Origin: Octadecabacter algicola
Lineage (GTDB): Bacteria > Pseudomonadota > Alphaproteobacteria > Rhodobacterales > Rhodobacteraceae
Direction: 5' to 3'
Assembly (NCBI RefSeq): GCF_021532625.1
Contig: NZ_JAKGAR010000002.1
Coordinates: 186,001 to 250,000 of the forward strand
DNA length: 64,000 bases
Both the position numbers and the translations under genes were made by a program. Below are positions 1 to 8,655 of the stretch, piece by piece (within the stretch, counting starts at the first letter, position 1; every line of letters starts with the position of its first letter). The notes under the pieces are model-generated. The model ran no database searches and was not told the origin of the DNA. It was given only the letters and a program-made list of their open reading frames with translations.

Positions 1-136
1 GGGCTTCGAGAACCATCTTCGCGTGCGCGAGGTCGCCAGCCCAGATGAAAACACAGCGCCCATCGCTGAATTCTTGAGCCTGTCCGAAGACGAGGCGCGT
101 GCAATTGCCCAAACCCCATATCTGTTCGCCGACTAA
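1..136 (+). CDS. C-terminal end of an unidentified gene (partial)
   Basis: An open frame enters from the left edge (codons begin at base 2) and stops at a TAA at 134-136. It gives the last 44 residues of a protein ending in TPYLFAD. The segment is acidic and looks soluble (...LSEDEARAIAQ...). The HIT gene follows 11 bases later on the same strand, so the two are probably co-transcribed. I do not recognise the family from this fragment. Confidence 0.6.
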   Translation, partial: GFENHLRVREVASPDENTAPIAEFLSLSEDEARAIAQTPYLFAD

Positions 137-147
137 GGATCGCCGCT

Positions 148-510
148 ATGCAATTTGACTATGATGACCAGAATATCTTTGCCAAGATTTTGCGTGGCGA
201 GATTCCAAACAACACCGTTTTTGAAAACGAGCATGCGCTTGCGTTTCGCGATATCAATCCGCAAGCACCGGTGCATGTTTTGGTGATCCCGAAGGGGCCA
301 TACATGACTCTTGATCATTTCGCGCAGGATGCGAGCGCGGACGAGCAAGTCGGGTTTATGGCCGCAGTTGCCGAAGTTTGCCGCCTTGAAGGGGTCGAAG
401 CGGGTTTCCGTGCGGTTGCGAATGCCCGCGAGGATGGCGTGCAAGAAGTGCCGCACTATCACCTGCATATTCTGGCCGGCCGCAATCTTGGACCAATGCT
501 GGCGCGGTAA
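148..510 (+). CDS. HIT (histidine triad) family protein, HinT-like
   Basis: A 120-residue cytoplasmic nucleotide-binding protein of the histidine triad superfamily. The signature H103-Y-H105-L-H107 near the C-terminus is the catalytic and phosphate-binding motif of HinT-type purine nucleoside phosphoramidases. The N-terminal part (IFAKILRGEIP, then a FRDINPQAPVHVLVIPK segment) is typical of bacterial HinT, and the length is normal. The gene lies 11 bases after the partial upstream gene. The physiological substrate in this family is usually unknown; it hydrolyses AMP-lysine-type phosphoramidates in vitro. Confidence 0.93.
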   Translation: MQFDYDDQNIFAKILRGEIPNNTVFENEHALAFRDINPQAPVHVLVIPKGPYMTLDHFAQDASADEQVGFMAAVAEVCRLEGVEAGFRAVANAREDGVQEVPHYHLHILAGRNLGPMLAR

Positions 511-560
511 GCGGTTTCGAATTTGCTTTGCAAATCCGACGAGTGTGCCTTTGGCGCGCG

Positions 561-1487
561 TTAGTCCCGTGTGAGATTCAAGAAGACATCTTCTAGGTGG
601 GGGTCTTCGGTGCGGATGTCTTTGATCAAAACGCCCGCTCCACGCAAGAGATCAAGGACTGCGTCGGCGCGTGTGTGTGATGTTTTATATGTGAAGGCTA
701 AAGTGCCGTCATCGCGACGGGTCAGATCGATGCCTGCCGGAAGATCTGGTAAAGTCGCGTCACCATCTGGCGTTATCACTAATGTTTTGCTGTCCAGTTG
801 CCCCAGCAGATTTGAGGTCGTGTCATTTGCGATAACCGATCCGTGGTTGATGATGGCGATTTGATCGCACATGGCCTCTGCTTCTTCTAGGTAATGGGTT
901 GTGAGGATGATCGTCATGCCTTCGTCATTCAGGCGGCGCACATGGGCCCAAAGCTGATTGCGCAAATCGATATCTACGCCAGCAGTTGGTTCATCCAGCA
1001 CTAGGATTTGTGGCGAATGAACCAGCGCTTTGCCCAACAGCAATCGGCGTCGCATCCCGCCAGACAGCGATCTTGCATAAGCCTCGGCCTTGTCAGTGAG
1101 GCCGGTGAGTTCAAGCAGTTCTTCTGTGCGGCGTTGGGATTTTGGCACCCCGTATAGGCCTGCCTGCACATCCAACGACCCGCGCGGTGTGAAAAATGGG
1201 TCAAGGTTGGGTTCTTGCGGCATGATACCAATGGCAGCGCGGCTTTGGCGTGGGTTTTCGTCCTGATCGAAGCCCCAAATTTTCACTGAGCCTGCCGATT
1301 TTGTCACCAGCCCAGCCAGTATATTGATGATGGTAGATTTACCGGCCCCGTTCGGCCCAAGCAGCCCAAAGATCGATCCGCGCGGCACGCACAGGTCGAC
1401 ACCCGTAAGCGCTTCTTTGGCAGGGCTACGTTTACTTGAGGCATAGGTCTTTTTCAGCCCCGTGATCTCTAACGCGTTCTCTGACAT
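561..1487 (-). CDS. ABC transporter ATP-binding protein (ABC-2/DrrA type)
   Basis: The ATPase subunit of an exporter-type ABC system, 308 residues from the start MSENALEI. A longer frame to 1568 exists, but the ATG at 1487 gives the family's normal N-terminus. Visible motifs are Walker [10 protein letters not shown] (about 44-52), signature LSGGMRRR, Walker [13 protein letters not shown] and H-loop TTHYLEEAE. The C-terminal region after about residue 220 resembles the regulatory tail of DrrA/CcmA-like ATPases that partner ABC-2 permeases. No permease gene is next to it, so the partner must be elsewhere. It is convergent with the HIT gene and divergent from the zinc-finger gene. Confidence 0.9.
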   Translation of the reverse strand: MSENALEITGLKKTYASSKRSPAKEALTGVDLCVPRGSIFGLLGPNGAGKSTIINILAGLVTKSAGSVKIWGFDQDENPRQSRAAIGIMPQEPNLDPFFTPRGSLDVQAGLYGVPKSQRRTEELLELTGLTDKAEAYARSLSGGMRRRLLLGKALVHSPQILVLDEPTAGVDIDLRNQLWAHVRRLNDEGMTIILTTHYLEEAEAMCDQIAIINHGSVIANDTTSNLLGQLDSKTLVITPDGDATLPDLPAGIDLTRRDDGTLAFTYKTSHTRADAVLDLLRGAGVLIKDIRTEDPHLEDVFLNLTRD

Positions 1488-1580
1488 CAGGTGTTTCCCA
1501 TCTTGATTGGTGCCCTGTTTGACGGCTATACACTCTGCATGCAACGGCACGTTTTGTGCCCCCGACACAAAGGCCTACCT

Positions 1581-1760
1581 ATGACCCTTACCGCGCCAGA
1601 GACCAAGATCGTTAACCAACGACGCGTGGCCTGTGATGGCGGCGAAGGTGGTCTTGGGCACCCACGGGTCTGGCTGCAGATTCCGCTGAAAGAGGGTTAC
1701 GTTGAGTGCCCCTATTGCGATTGCAAATATGTTTATGGTGAAGACGCTGACGCGACCTGA
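1581..1760 (+). CDS. zinc-finger domain-containing protein (zf-CHCC)
   Basis: A 59-residue protein matching the zf-CHCC family, the fold of the mitochondrial complex I accessory subunit NDUFS6. The metal ligands are visible in order: C18, H27 (GHP) and the C-P-Y-C pair near residues 43-46. The ATG at 1581 is chosen over an upstream frame-open start at 1491 because homologues begin just before the first cysteine. Bacterial members are small and common in alphaproteobacteria; a role in respiratory complex biogenesis is inferred from the eukaryotic relative. Confidence 0.85.
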   Translation: MTLTAPETKIVNQRRVACDGGEGGLGHPRVWLQIPLKEGYVECPYCDCKYVYGEDADAT

Positions 1761-1772
1761 ATTCGGCAACGC

Positions 1773-2456
1773 ATGATCTGGTTAAGGCGACTCTTTCGGG
1801 CCGTCACTTGGGCACTTGTTCCCTTTATTTTGTATTTTGGTGTGGCCTTGCTGGGTGCGTTTGCCCCACAAAGCCCACGCGCGGGTGTTGGTGATGCACC
1901 AACGGATCGAGAGATCATCCTTGTTGCAGGGCTAATCCACTACGATATCTTATTGCCCGTAGACGACGCGACGCTGACAAATTTTGGCTTTCTGGAAAAC
2001 GCGGGCGTACCGTTGCGCCACCCTTTAGTGCGCTGGCTTGCCGTTGGGTGGGGTAGTGAAGCCTTTTATACCACAACAGGAAGTTATTCGTCTCTTTCTG
2101 CCAGCACAGTCCTTAAGGCTGCCACAGGCGACGTTGGCGTTATGCGGTTCGAGGTCACGGGCGCATTGCCTGTTCACCCGAGATTGCGGCGCATCCGCGT
2201 GAGCGAGGCGCAACTGACAGCTTTGCGGGCAAGTATTCTGTCCGACTTGAATGCGACACGGACCGCCTTGCCCTTGTCTGGCTTCACCCAAACTGATGTC
2301 TTTTTCCCCGCGGCAGGGCGTTTCAATGTCCTACGCACCTGCAATGTCTGGATCAGTGATAAACTCGCGGATGCGGGTTTAACGATAGGCGCATGGACCC
2401 CGACACCTTATGCCGTGACGGTTTCGCTGTGGTGGAACGGGCTTTTGGAGCGTTAG
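1773..2456 (+). CDS. DUF2459 (TIGR02117-like) membrane-anchored protein
   Basis: A 227-residue protein with one N-terminal membrane segment (about residues 9-31) and a large presumably periplasmic domain. The pattern HYDILLP near residue 55, a GWGSEAFYTTT motif near 92 and CNVWISDKLADAGL near 190 match DUF2459, an uncharacterised family common in alphaproteobacteria. The conserved His and Cys suggest a hydrolase or peptidase-like fold, but no activity is known to me. It starts 12 bases after the zinc-finger gene, so co-transcription is likely. Confidence 0.8.
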   Translation: MIWLRRLFRAVTWALVPFILYFGVALLGAFAPQSPRAGVGDAPTDREIILVAGLIHYDILLPVDDATLTNFGFLENAGVPLRHPLVRWLAVGWGSEAFYTTTGSYSSLSASTVLKAATGDVGVMRFEVTGALPVHPRLRRIRVSEAQLTALRASILSDLNATRTALPLSGFTQTDVFFPAAGRFNVLRTCNVWISDKLADAGLTIGAWTPTPYAVTVSLWWNGLLER

Positions 2457-2537
2457 CGACAGAGCCTTGCGCAGGAAACGGGTCGCTTTGTAGCAGGCAT
2501 CATGGCGTTTTGTTTCAAACAGCAAAAGGTTTGAAAA

Positions 2538-2996
2538 ATGCGTTATTCAGGACTCACGACAAAAGAAGCAAAGCGGCTGCGGGCTGGGGGTGGTGATGCG
2601 TTTGGCAACTCTGCGGAACGGGCAATCTCGAGCGGTGTTGGAACCCCGTGCCGTCATTGCCTTAAGATCGTACCGAAAGGCGACCCTTTCTTGATCGCCT
2701 CTCATAAACCATTCGAATCCACGCAGCCCTATTCAGAAATTGGTCCGATATTTCTGTGTGCAAACCCCTGTATGGCACCCAGTGGTGTTGACGCAGAAGT
2801 TCTTACTGCTTCGCCGCAATATCTGTTGAAGGCGTATTCCTCGGATGAACGGATCATTTATGGCACCGGAGCAGTAACGCCAGCGCAGGACTTGGAAGAC
2901 TACGCCATGACGTTGTTCGAGCGCGACGATGTGGCCTTTGTTGATGTGCGTTCTGCGGTGAACAATTGCTGGCTTGCGCGAATTACGGGCAGTTAG
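2538..2996 (+). CDS. DUF1203 domain-containing protein
   Basis: A 152-residue soluble protein. The region CRHCLKIVPKGDPFLIASHKPF (residues about 38-59), a GPIFLC motif and the C-terminal DVAFVDVRSA...CWLARI are characteristic of DUF1203, a conserved family without assigned function. A paired-cysteine CRHC motif suggests possible metal binding. The predicted ribosome site before the ATG is weak. It lies 69 bases upstream of polA on the same strand. Confidence 0.8.
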   Translation: MRYSGLTTKEAKRLRAGGGDAFGNSAERAISSGVGTPCRHCLKIVPKGDPFLIASHKPFESTQPYSEIGPIFLCANPCMAPSGVDAEVLTASPQYLLKAYSSDERIIYGTGAVTPAQDLEDYAMTLFERDDVAFVDVRSAVNNCWLARITGS

Positions 2997-3065
2997 GGTG
3001 GGTTGCCGCTGGAACGTTGCTTTGGTTCGTGCGACATATTGGAGGTCTGAAAAAGGGGTTCCGAC

Positions 3066-5861
3066 ATGGCATTTGGCAAAGGTCACCATCTTCATCTGAT
3101 CGACGGGTCGGCATTTATTTTTCGTGCCTATCACGCGTTGCCACCGCTGACGCGCAAATCTGACGGGTTGCCAATTGGTGCCGTGTCGGGCTTTTGCAAT
3201 ATGTTGCAGCGTTATGTCGAGGGAAACCAAGGCGGCGACGTCACCCATGTTGCAGTGATTTTTGACAAAGGCAGTCACACGTTCCGCAATGATCTTTACG
3301 ATCAATACAAAGCCAACCGTGATGCCATGCCCGAGGATCTGCGCCCGCAAATGCCGCTGACCCGCGATGCGACCCGCGCATTCAACATTGCCTGCGAAGA
3401 AATCGAAGGCTTTGAGGCCGACGACATTATGGCGACCCTCGCCCGCCAAGCCCGTGAGGCAGGGGGGCGCTGTACGATTATTTCAAGCGACAAAGACCTG
3501 ATGCAACTGGTAGGCGGCGGCGTCGTCATGATGGATGCCATGAAAGGCAACCGCGTGATCGACGTTGAAGGCGTAGAAGAAAAATTTGGCGTTGGTCCTG
3601 ACCGAGTGATCGACGTGCAGGCCCTTGCTGGCGACAGCGTTGATAACGTCCCTGGCGCGCCTGGTATCGGGATCAAGACAGCAGCGCTGTTGATCAATGA
3701 ATACGGCGATCTGGAAACGCTTTTGGATCGCGCTGAAGAAATCAAACAGCCAAAACGCCGACAGACCTTGATCGACCATCGCGCCCAAATCGAACTGTCC
3801 AAAAAGCTTGTGACTTTGGACACAGAAATGGACCTGCCGTTCGCTCTGGATGACCTCGAAGTGCGCGACCCCGAACCTGATGTTTTGCTCGAATTCCTTG
3901 CTCAGATGGAATTCCGAACCATTGTTAAACGCATCGCGGAAAAGCTTAACGTCGAAGCGCCTGTTATCGAAGACGCCGTTCAGCAACCCGCCGCTGAGGA
4001 CGCACCCGAGCAGCCGCCCTTTGACGCCGAAAAGTACGAATGGGTGAAAGATGCCACCGCGCTTCAGGCGTGGATCGACCGCATTTATGCCCGTGGCTAT
4101 GTGGCCGTGGATACCGAAACGACGGGCCTAAACGAAATGGTTGTCGACCTTGTTGGTGTCTCTCTTTGTGTTGAGGCAGGCGAGGCGTGCTACATTCCGT
4201 TGACCCACAAGGGTGGCGCTGCAGATGATCTGTTTGGTGACGATGAATTGGCCAAAGATCAGATGGGTTTTGAAGAATGCCTCGCACTCCTGAAACCGAT
4301 GCTTGAAGACGATAGCATCCTTAAAATTTTTCAAAACGCCAAGTATGACTGCAAGATTTTCAAGCGCTTGCTGATCGACGTGGCCCCCATCGACGACACC
4401 ATGTTGATGTCTTATGCGATGAATGCGGGCACCCACCGTCACAATATGGACGTGCTGTCGGAAACGTATTTGGGCCATACGCCGATCCCGATCAAACCGC
4501 TACTGGGCACAGGTAAATCGGCGATAACCTTTGATCGTGTGGATGTGGCTGAGGCCGTGAAATACGCCGCCGAAGACGCCGACATTACCCTACGACTTTG
4601 GCAGAGCCTTAAACCCCAACTGCACCGCGCCCGCGTCACTTCGGTTTACGAAACCATGGAACGCCCATTGGTTCCTGTGCTGGCTAAGATGGAAATGTCC
4701 GGCATCAAAGTCGATCGCGATACACTGTCGCGCATGTCCAACTCATTCGCCCAGAAAATGGCAGGGCTGGAAGATGAGCTTTATGAACTGGCGGGCGAGA
4801 AATTTAACGTCGGCTCCCCCGCGCAGGTTGGTGAAATCCTGTTTGAGAAAATGGGGCTTGAGGGCGGCAAAAAGGGTAAAACGGGCAAGTATTCCACTGG
4901 TGCCGACATTCTTGAAGACCTTGCTACTGAACACGAATTTCCAGCGCGTGTGCTTGACTGGCGGTCGTTGTCCAAGCTGAAATCGACCTACACCGACGCG
5001 TTGCAAACCCACATCAACGCCGAAACGGGTCGTGTTCATACATCCTATTCTATTACGGGCGCCAACACTGGGCGGTTGTCATCGACCGAACCAAACCTGC
5101 AAAACATCCCGATCCGCACCGAAGAAGGCCGCAAAATTCGCGAAGCTTTTGTCGCCGAAGAGGGCAAAACCCTTGTGGCGCTCGACTATTCCCAGATCGA
5201 ACTGCGCATCCTTGCCCATGTCGCGAATATCGAAACCCTGAAACAAGCCTTCCGCGATGGTCACGACATCCACGCGATGACGGCGTCCGAGATGTTTAAT
5301 GTGCCGCTTGATGAAATGACGTCAGACGTGCGCCGCCAAGCCAAGGCGATCAACTTTGGTGTGATCTACGGCATCTCCGGCTTTGGCCTTGCACGGAATC
5401 TGCGCATCCCACGGGCCGAGGCGCAGGGGTTTATCGACCGTTACTTTGAGCGCTTTCCGGGCATTCGCACCTACATGGATGACACGGTTGCCTTCGCCAA
5501 AGAACACAACCGCGTCGAGACCCTGTTTGGCCGTAAAATCCACACGCCCGAAATCAACGCCAAAGGCCCCGGCGCAGGGTTCGCCAAACGTGCGGCGATC
5601 AACGCCCCGATCCAAGGCACCGCCGCCGACGTCATCCGCCGCGCCATGATCCGCATGGACGACGCGATTGCGCACTTACCCGCCAAGATGCTGTTGCAGG
5701 TTCACGATGAACTGGTGTTTGAGGTCGACAAAGACGCGGCCGATGACCTGATCGTGGCCGCCAAAAATGTCATGGAAAACGCGGCCAATCCCGTGGTGAA
5801 ATTCGACGTACCGCTGGTTGTGGATGCAGGGATCGGTGCGACGTGGGCAGAAGCACACTAA
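3066..5861 (+). CDS. polA: DNA polymerase I
   Basis: A 931-residue replicative repair polymerase that removes RNA primers and fills gaps. It has all three domains. The 5'-3' nuclease domain is residues 1 to about 290 (GSAFIFRAYHALPP, then EADDIMATLA). The 3'-5' exonuclease is about 335-520, with an intact motif I DTETTGL (about 346), NAKYDCKIF and YAAEDADITLR, so proofreading should be active. The polymerase domain has motif A DYSQIELRILAH (about 706), motif B RRQAKAINFGVIYG (about 755) and motif C QVHDELVFEV (about 878). Length is normal for alphaproteobacteria. Confidence 0.98.
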   Translation: MAFGKGHHLHLIDGSAFIFRAYHALPPLTRKSDGLPIGAVSGFCNMLQRYVEGNQGGDVTHVAVIFDKGSHTFRNDLYDQYKANRDAMPEDLRPQMPLTRDATRAFNIACEEIEGFEADDIMATLARQAREAGGRCTIISSDKDLMQLVGGGVVMMDAMKGNRVIDVEGVEEKFGVGPDRVIDVQALAGDSVDNVPGAPGIGIKTAALLINEYGDLETLLDRAEEIKQPKRRQTLIDHRAQIELSKKLVTLDTEMDLPFALDDLEVRDPEPDVLLEFLAQMEFRTIVKRIAEKLNVEAPVIEDAVQQPAAEDAPEQPPFDAEKYEWVKDATALQAWIDRIYARGYVAVDTETTGLNEMVVDLVGVSLCVEAGEACYIPLTHKGGAADDLFGDDELAKDQMGFEECLALLKPMLEDDSILKIFQNAKYDCKIFKRLLIDVAPIDDTMLMSYAMNAGTHRHNMDVLSETYLGHTPIPIKPLLGTGKSAITFDRVDVAEAVKYAAEDADITLRLWQSLKPQLHRARVTSVYETMERPLVPVLAKMEMSGIKVDRDTLSRMSNSFAQKMAGLEDELYELAGEKFNVGSPAQVGEILFEKMGLEGGKKGKTGKYSTGADILEDLATEHEFPARVLDWRSLSKLKSTYTDALQTHINAETGRVHTSYSITGANTGRLSSTEPNLQNIPIRTEEGRKIREAFVAEEGKTLVALDYSQIELRILAHVANIETLKQAFRDGHDIHAMTASEMFNVPLDEMTSDVRRQAKAINFGVIYGISGFGLARNLRIPRAEAQGFIDRYFERFPGIRTYMDDTVAFAKEHNRVETLFGRKIHTPEINAKGPGAGFAKRAAINAPIQGTAADVIRRAMIRMDDAIAHLPAKMLLQVHDELVFEVDKDAADDLIVAAKNVMENAANPVVKFDVPLVVDAGIGATWAEAH

Positions 5862-5892
5862 GGATGAATGACCGCTGTTTGGGTCGTCGCGC

Positions 5893-6531
5893 CTATATTT
5901 CGGGCCGTTTTGCAAAAAGCGTAACGATGCCTGCTCCTATGATGGCTGCACCTGCTGTTCTTGAGACACCAAGTTGCAGCTTGAGTGAGTTTATTGCGTC
6001 GCCCGCTTTGCTTGCGAGAAGGGCATAGCCTGTGTCTACGAGAACCCCTGTCAGTACAAATAGCGAAACGAGGGTAATGGCCTGTGGCGCATATGCGGAT
6101 TCCGGATCAATAAACTGAGGAACAAATGCTGCAAAAAACAAGATCCCCTTCGGATTGAAAAGCATGACAAGAAATCCATCGCGGAATGACCGGTACGCTG
6201 TATCGACAGTGCGATTTGAACCCTCCGAAAAATCCTGAGGCTTAGCTGTCAAAAGCTTGAAACCCATATAAAATAAGTAAAGTGCGCCAAGCAGTTTCAG
6301 AACATTAAACGCTGAGGATGAAGCCATCAGAATGACCGATACTCCTGCAAGTGCCAGTGTTGCCGCAACCGCACCTCCAGCCGCGATTCCCAAGATCATT
6401 GGCAGCGCAACCCGTCTTCCTTGCGCTACCGACTTAGAAATGACGAGAGCAATTGTAGGCCCGGGCACAATCAATAAAAGAAAGCTGGCAGTGAGGAATA
6501 CAGATAGGGTTGCAAGCTCAGGCATTGGCAC
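5893..6531 (-). CDS. LysE family translocator
   Basis: A 212-residue inner-membrane protein of the LysE/RhtB amino-acid exporter family. The N-terminal signature with VPGPTIALVISKSVAQGRR (about residues 23-42) and five to six hydrophobic segments fit the family. The GVVLVD-like segment here reads LTGVLVDTGYALLA near residue 165. The substrate (amino acid or homoserine-lactone-like) cannot be told from sequence. It is convergent with polA, 31 bases away. An alternative ATG two codons downstream is possible. Confidence 0.88.
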   Translation of the reverse strand: MPMPELATLSVFLTASFLLLIVPGPTIALVISKSVAQGRRVALPMILGIAAGGAVAATLALAGVSVILMASSSAFNVLKLLGALYLFYMGFKLLTAKPQDFSEGSNRTVDTAYRSFRDGFLVMLFNPKGILFFAAFVPQFIDPESAYAPQAITLVSLFVLTGVLVDTGYALLASKAGDAINSLKLQLGVSRTAGAAIIGAGIVTLFAKRPEI

Positions 6532-6736
6532 ATCCTTGATGGGAAGTTATATCCTAGAAGTCTCGCACCGTGGCTTGCTGAAGCCCAGCCTAAAAGTGAG
6601 CAATCACTGGCCATCTATCGCAAAGCCGTCATACAGACATGACGCAGCATCGGTCAAGTTGGGCTCATAGCGGACATTCGCACTCTTGCGCTTAAGCAAA
6701 TCGGAAACTCAAACACTTGATGAGACTTGATCGCCC

Positions 6737-6958
6737 TTAGCGCTGTGGCTCTACTGAAAACACAGCTTCAATCGCTTCAGCACGATCTATGCCGGCTTCT
6801 TCGAGTTGGCGATCAGACATCTCAGCGACCCGAGCAGCTGCCTGCGCCATGGATACAGCTTCGGCAAGGTTGCTGAAGGCTTTGCCAATTGCAACGAATG
6901 GTCGCGCAAGTACTGAGCGATCGTTCGGTGTATTAATAGTCGTGTTGGCATATGCCAT
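6737..6958 (-). CDS. DUF1127 domain-containing small protein
   Basis: A 73-residue protein. The C-terminal part (VAEMSDRQLEEAGIDRAEAI) is the DUF1127 motif. The ATG at 6958 is chosen because it is preceded by a GGAG and gives the usual length; the longer frame to 7105 lacks support. In Rhodobacter a DUF1127 protein (CcaF1) binds RNA and affects RNA turnover, and others in Agrobacterium influence phosphate and carbon metabolism. It lies downstream of the small heat-shock gene on the same strand but behind that gene's terminator. Confidence 0.85.
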   Translation of the reverse strand: MAYANTTINTPNDRSVLARPFVAIGKAFSNLAEAVSMAQAAARVAEMSDRQLEEAGIDRAEAIEAVFSVEPQR

Positions 6959-7072
6959 TGGAGAGCTCCGTGTTCGTTCGGGTTTCTCCTCCCTGTTCGT
7001 AGAATAAGCCGCGACCTTATGAATGAGCACCCACAATAGAGGGTGTCCAACATGTGAAATTTGCATGGCTGA

Positions 7073-7110
7073 AATAACAACGGGCGCGCTGAGGGAGGTC
7101 AGCACGCCCG
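7073..7110 (-). terminator. Rho-independent terminator of the hsp20 gene
   Basis: The arms 7081-7092 and 7099-7110 form a 12-base-pair stem read on the minus strand, with one G-U wobble and a 6-base loop. It is followed by a T-rich run (TTGTTATTT). It sits about 30 bases past the hsp20 stop codon. Confidence 0.85.
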
Positions 7111-7138
7111 CGTCGTCTTGGGAGGAGACGTTGGAAGG

Positions 7139-7609
7139 TTAGTTGACTTTGTCGCCTTCGATCACGTCTTGTTCGACCTTGGGGGCCGTCGCGATCTCGA
7201 TGCGGCGCGGTTTCAGCGCTTCTGGCACTTCGCGGGTCAGGTCGATATGGAGCATGCCGTTTTCATGGGCAGCGCCAGTGACCTTTACGTGGTCGGCCAG
7301 ATGGAACCGACGGCTAAACGCGCGGGTGGCGATGCCACGGTGCAAATAAGTTCGCTCAACCGTGTCTTCTTCGGCCTTTTTGGCCGAGACATGAAGGGCG
7401 TTCTGTTTCACTTCAACGTGCAGATCGGACTCAGAGAAACCAGCGACGGCAATGGAAATGCGCCAGCTGTCATCTGCTGTTTTTTCGATGTTGTAGGGCG
7501 GGTAGCTTTGGCTGCCTTGGTCATTGCTAAGAATGCGGTCCATCATGTCAGTGATCTGGTCGAAACCGACAGTGGCACGGTGCAGTGGGGCTAAATCAAA
7601 CGTACGCAT
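7139..7609 (-). CDS. small heat-shock protein, Hsp20/IbpA family
   Basis: A 156-residue ATP-independent holdase chaperone of class A (IbpA-like). The start MRTFDLAPLHRATVGFDQI is the typical class A N-terminus. An alpha-crystallin domain spans about residues 38-130 (YNIEKTADDSWRISIAVAGF; NGMLHIDLTREVPE), and a short tail carries the RRIEIA assembly motif. The upstream region has an RpoH-type promoter and a probable ROSE thermometer, and the gene has its own terminator. It therefore looks like a single-gene heat-induced unit. Confidence 0.95.
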   Translation of the reverse strand: MRTFDLAPLHRATVGFDQITDMMDRILSNDQGSQSYPPYNIEKTADDSWRISIAVAGFSESDLHVEVKQNALHVSAKKAEEDTVERTYLHRGIATRAFSRRFHLADHVKVTGAAHENGMLHIDLTREVPEALKPRRIEIATAPKVEQDVIEGDKVN

Positions 7610-7702
7610 AGTGTATCCTTTTCAAAGCGATAGCGATGTAGTTTGTCGTCCCGAATGGGCACGACAGGGGTAGTCGCGGGACCCATCATTGGCATCCCGA
7701 TG
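7610..7702 (-). promoter_or_regulatory. probable ROSE-type RNA thermometer in the hsp20 5' leader
   Basis: The leader of about 93 bases folds into hairpins. The last one pairs the Shine-Dalgarno AGGA (7616-7619, read on the minus strand) with TCGCT (7626-7630) across a six-base loop. This leaves the central G bulged, as in the UYGCU/AGGA pairing of ROSE elements. A second hairpin upstream has arms around 7646-7653 and 7658-7666. ROSE elements control sHSP translation in alpha- and gammaproteobacteria by melting on heat shock. The motif is seen directly; the function is inferred. Confidence 0.65.
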
Positions 7703-7708
7703 TGTATT

Positions 7709-7737
7709 ATTTGGGGGGCAGTTGTGCAGGTTTCAAG
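7709..7737 (-). promoter_or_regulatory. RpoH (sigma-32)-type promoter for hsp20
   Basis: On the minus strand, CTTGAAA (7731-7737) is followed after 14 bases by CCCCAAAT (7709-7716). These match the sigma-32 consensus CTTGAAA and CCCCATNT with one mismatch at normal spacing. Transcription would start near 7702, giving the leader that contains the ROSE-like element. Confidence 0.75.
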
Positions 7738-7753
7738 ACCCGCGGATGCGCAA

Positions 7754-8566
7754 CTAGGGGCGTACGAACAAAGCGCCTGTGTTGGCGCGCTCACCGGGGC
7801 GGATAACCCGCGCGCTGGCAGGGGGTGTCGAAAACAACCCGCGCCCTTCTTCTAAGGCGAGACGCAACACGGCAATCGGTTCCGCAAGGTCCATGCCCAA
7901 CGCAACTTTGTCCCCGTCTATTTCCGCCATCGCTGAAACGACCGAAACCAAGCGCGGAACGCCGTCTTCAGATCGGAAGATCGGCGCGCCGGAGCTGCCA
8001 AAATCCACATCACAATCCATGATCAAAACGCCGTCTTGTTGCCCTAGTACATTGCAAACTTCTTGCAGGGACGGGGCATCCGAGCGGTCTTGTGCATAAG
8101 ATACAACGCCGACTTCAGTTCCACGACGCAGGGACGAGGATATTTCGAATGGTTCCACGCGGCTGGTACGGATCGGTTGGGACAGCTGCAACAGCGCCAC
8201 GTCATAGCGGACATCTTCTGGTGTTGCTTCGCCAGAGTGTTCATAGGACGGATGCACCACCGCGTTGCTCACGAGGCGCGTGGCCTCTGGGCGGCCACCA
8301 CGAAGCCCCGCAAGGAATTCCACGCGGGACGGATCAACAGCTAGCCCTGTGCCTTTGTCAAACATGCAATGGGCCGCCGTCAGCACGAGATCAGGGGCGA
8401 TCAACGCCCCAGTGCAGAACCCTTTACCATCGATATCCAAACGACCCACGGCCTCCCAACCCCGGGCATCAACGCCCGATGACAGTTCCTGTAGGGTCGT
8501 TGTTTGGGCCATGGCCGTTAAGCTGGAAAAAGCCAACATAACCATAGAAAGCAGGGTCTTGCGCAT
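7754..8566 (-). CDS. secreted trypsin-like serine protease
   Basis: A 270-residue protein from the ATG at 8566, which places a classical signal peptide (MRKTLLSMVMLAFSSLTAMAQ) at the N-terminus. The longer frame to 8734 is rejected. The S1 protease triad is visible: LTAAHC (His), DVALLQL (Asp) and GSSGAPIF (Ser, in place of GDSGGP). An extra pair of cysteines (EVCN...DCDV) could form a disulfide. It is expected to act in the periplasm or outside the cell; substrate unknown. Confidence 0.88.
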   Translation of the reverse strand: MRKTLLSMVMLAFSSLTAMAQTTTLQELSSGVDARGWEAVGRLDIDGKGFCTGALIAPDLVLTAAHCMFDKGTGLAVDPSRVEFLAGLRGGRPEATRLVSNAVVHPSYEHSGEATPEDVRYDVALLQLSQPIRTSRVEPFEISSSLRRGTEVGVVSYAQDRSDAPSLQEVCNVLGQQDGVLIMDCDVDFGSSGAPIFRSEDGVPRLVSVVSAMAEIDGDKVALGMDLAEPIAVLRLALEEGRGLFSTPPASARVIRPGERANTGALFVRP

Positions 8567-8655
8567 CGAATGCCTCGGGTGATTTCTTCCGAAATACCCA
8601 GAGACTGAGGCACAAATGTGGCGGCCTTTACCGTTTCTTAATGTCGCAAGACCGC

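Noticed and set aside
520-536. Small palindrome (ATTTGC/GCAAAT) between the HIT and ABC genes
   Set aside because: The stem is six AT-rich pairs with a three-base loop and no U-tract, so it is too weak to call a terminator.
2733-3449. 238-codon antisense frame across the DUF1203/polA boundary
   Set aside because: It overlaps two credible genes and has no motif.
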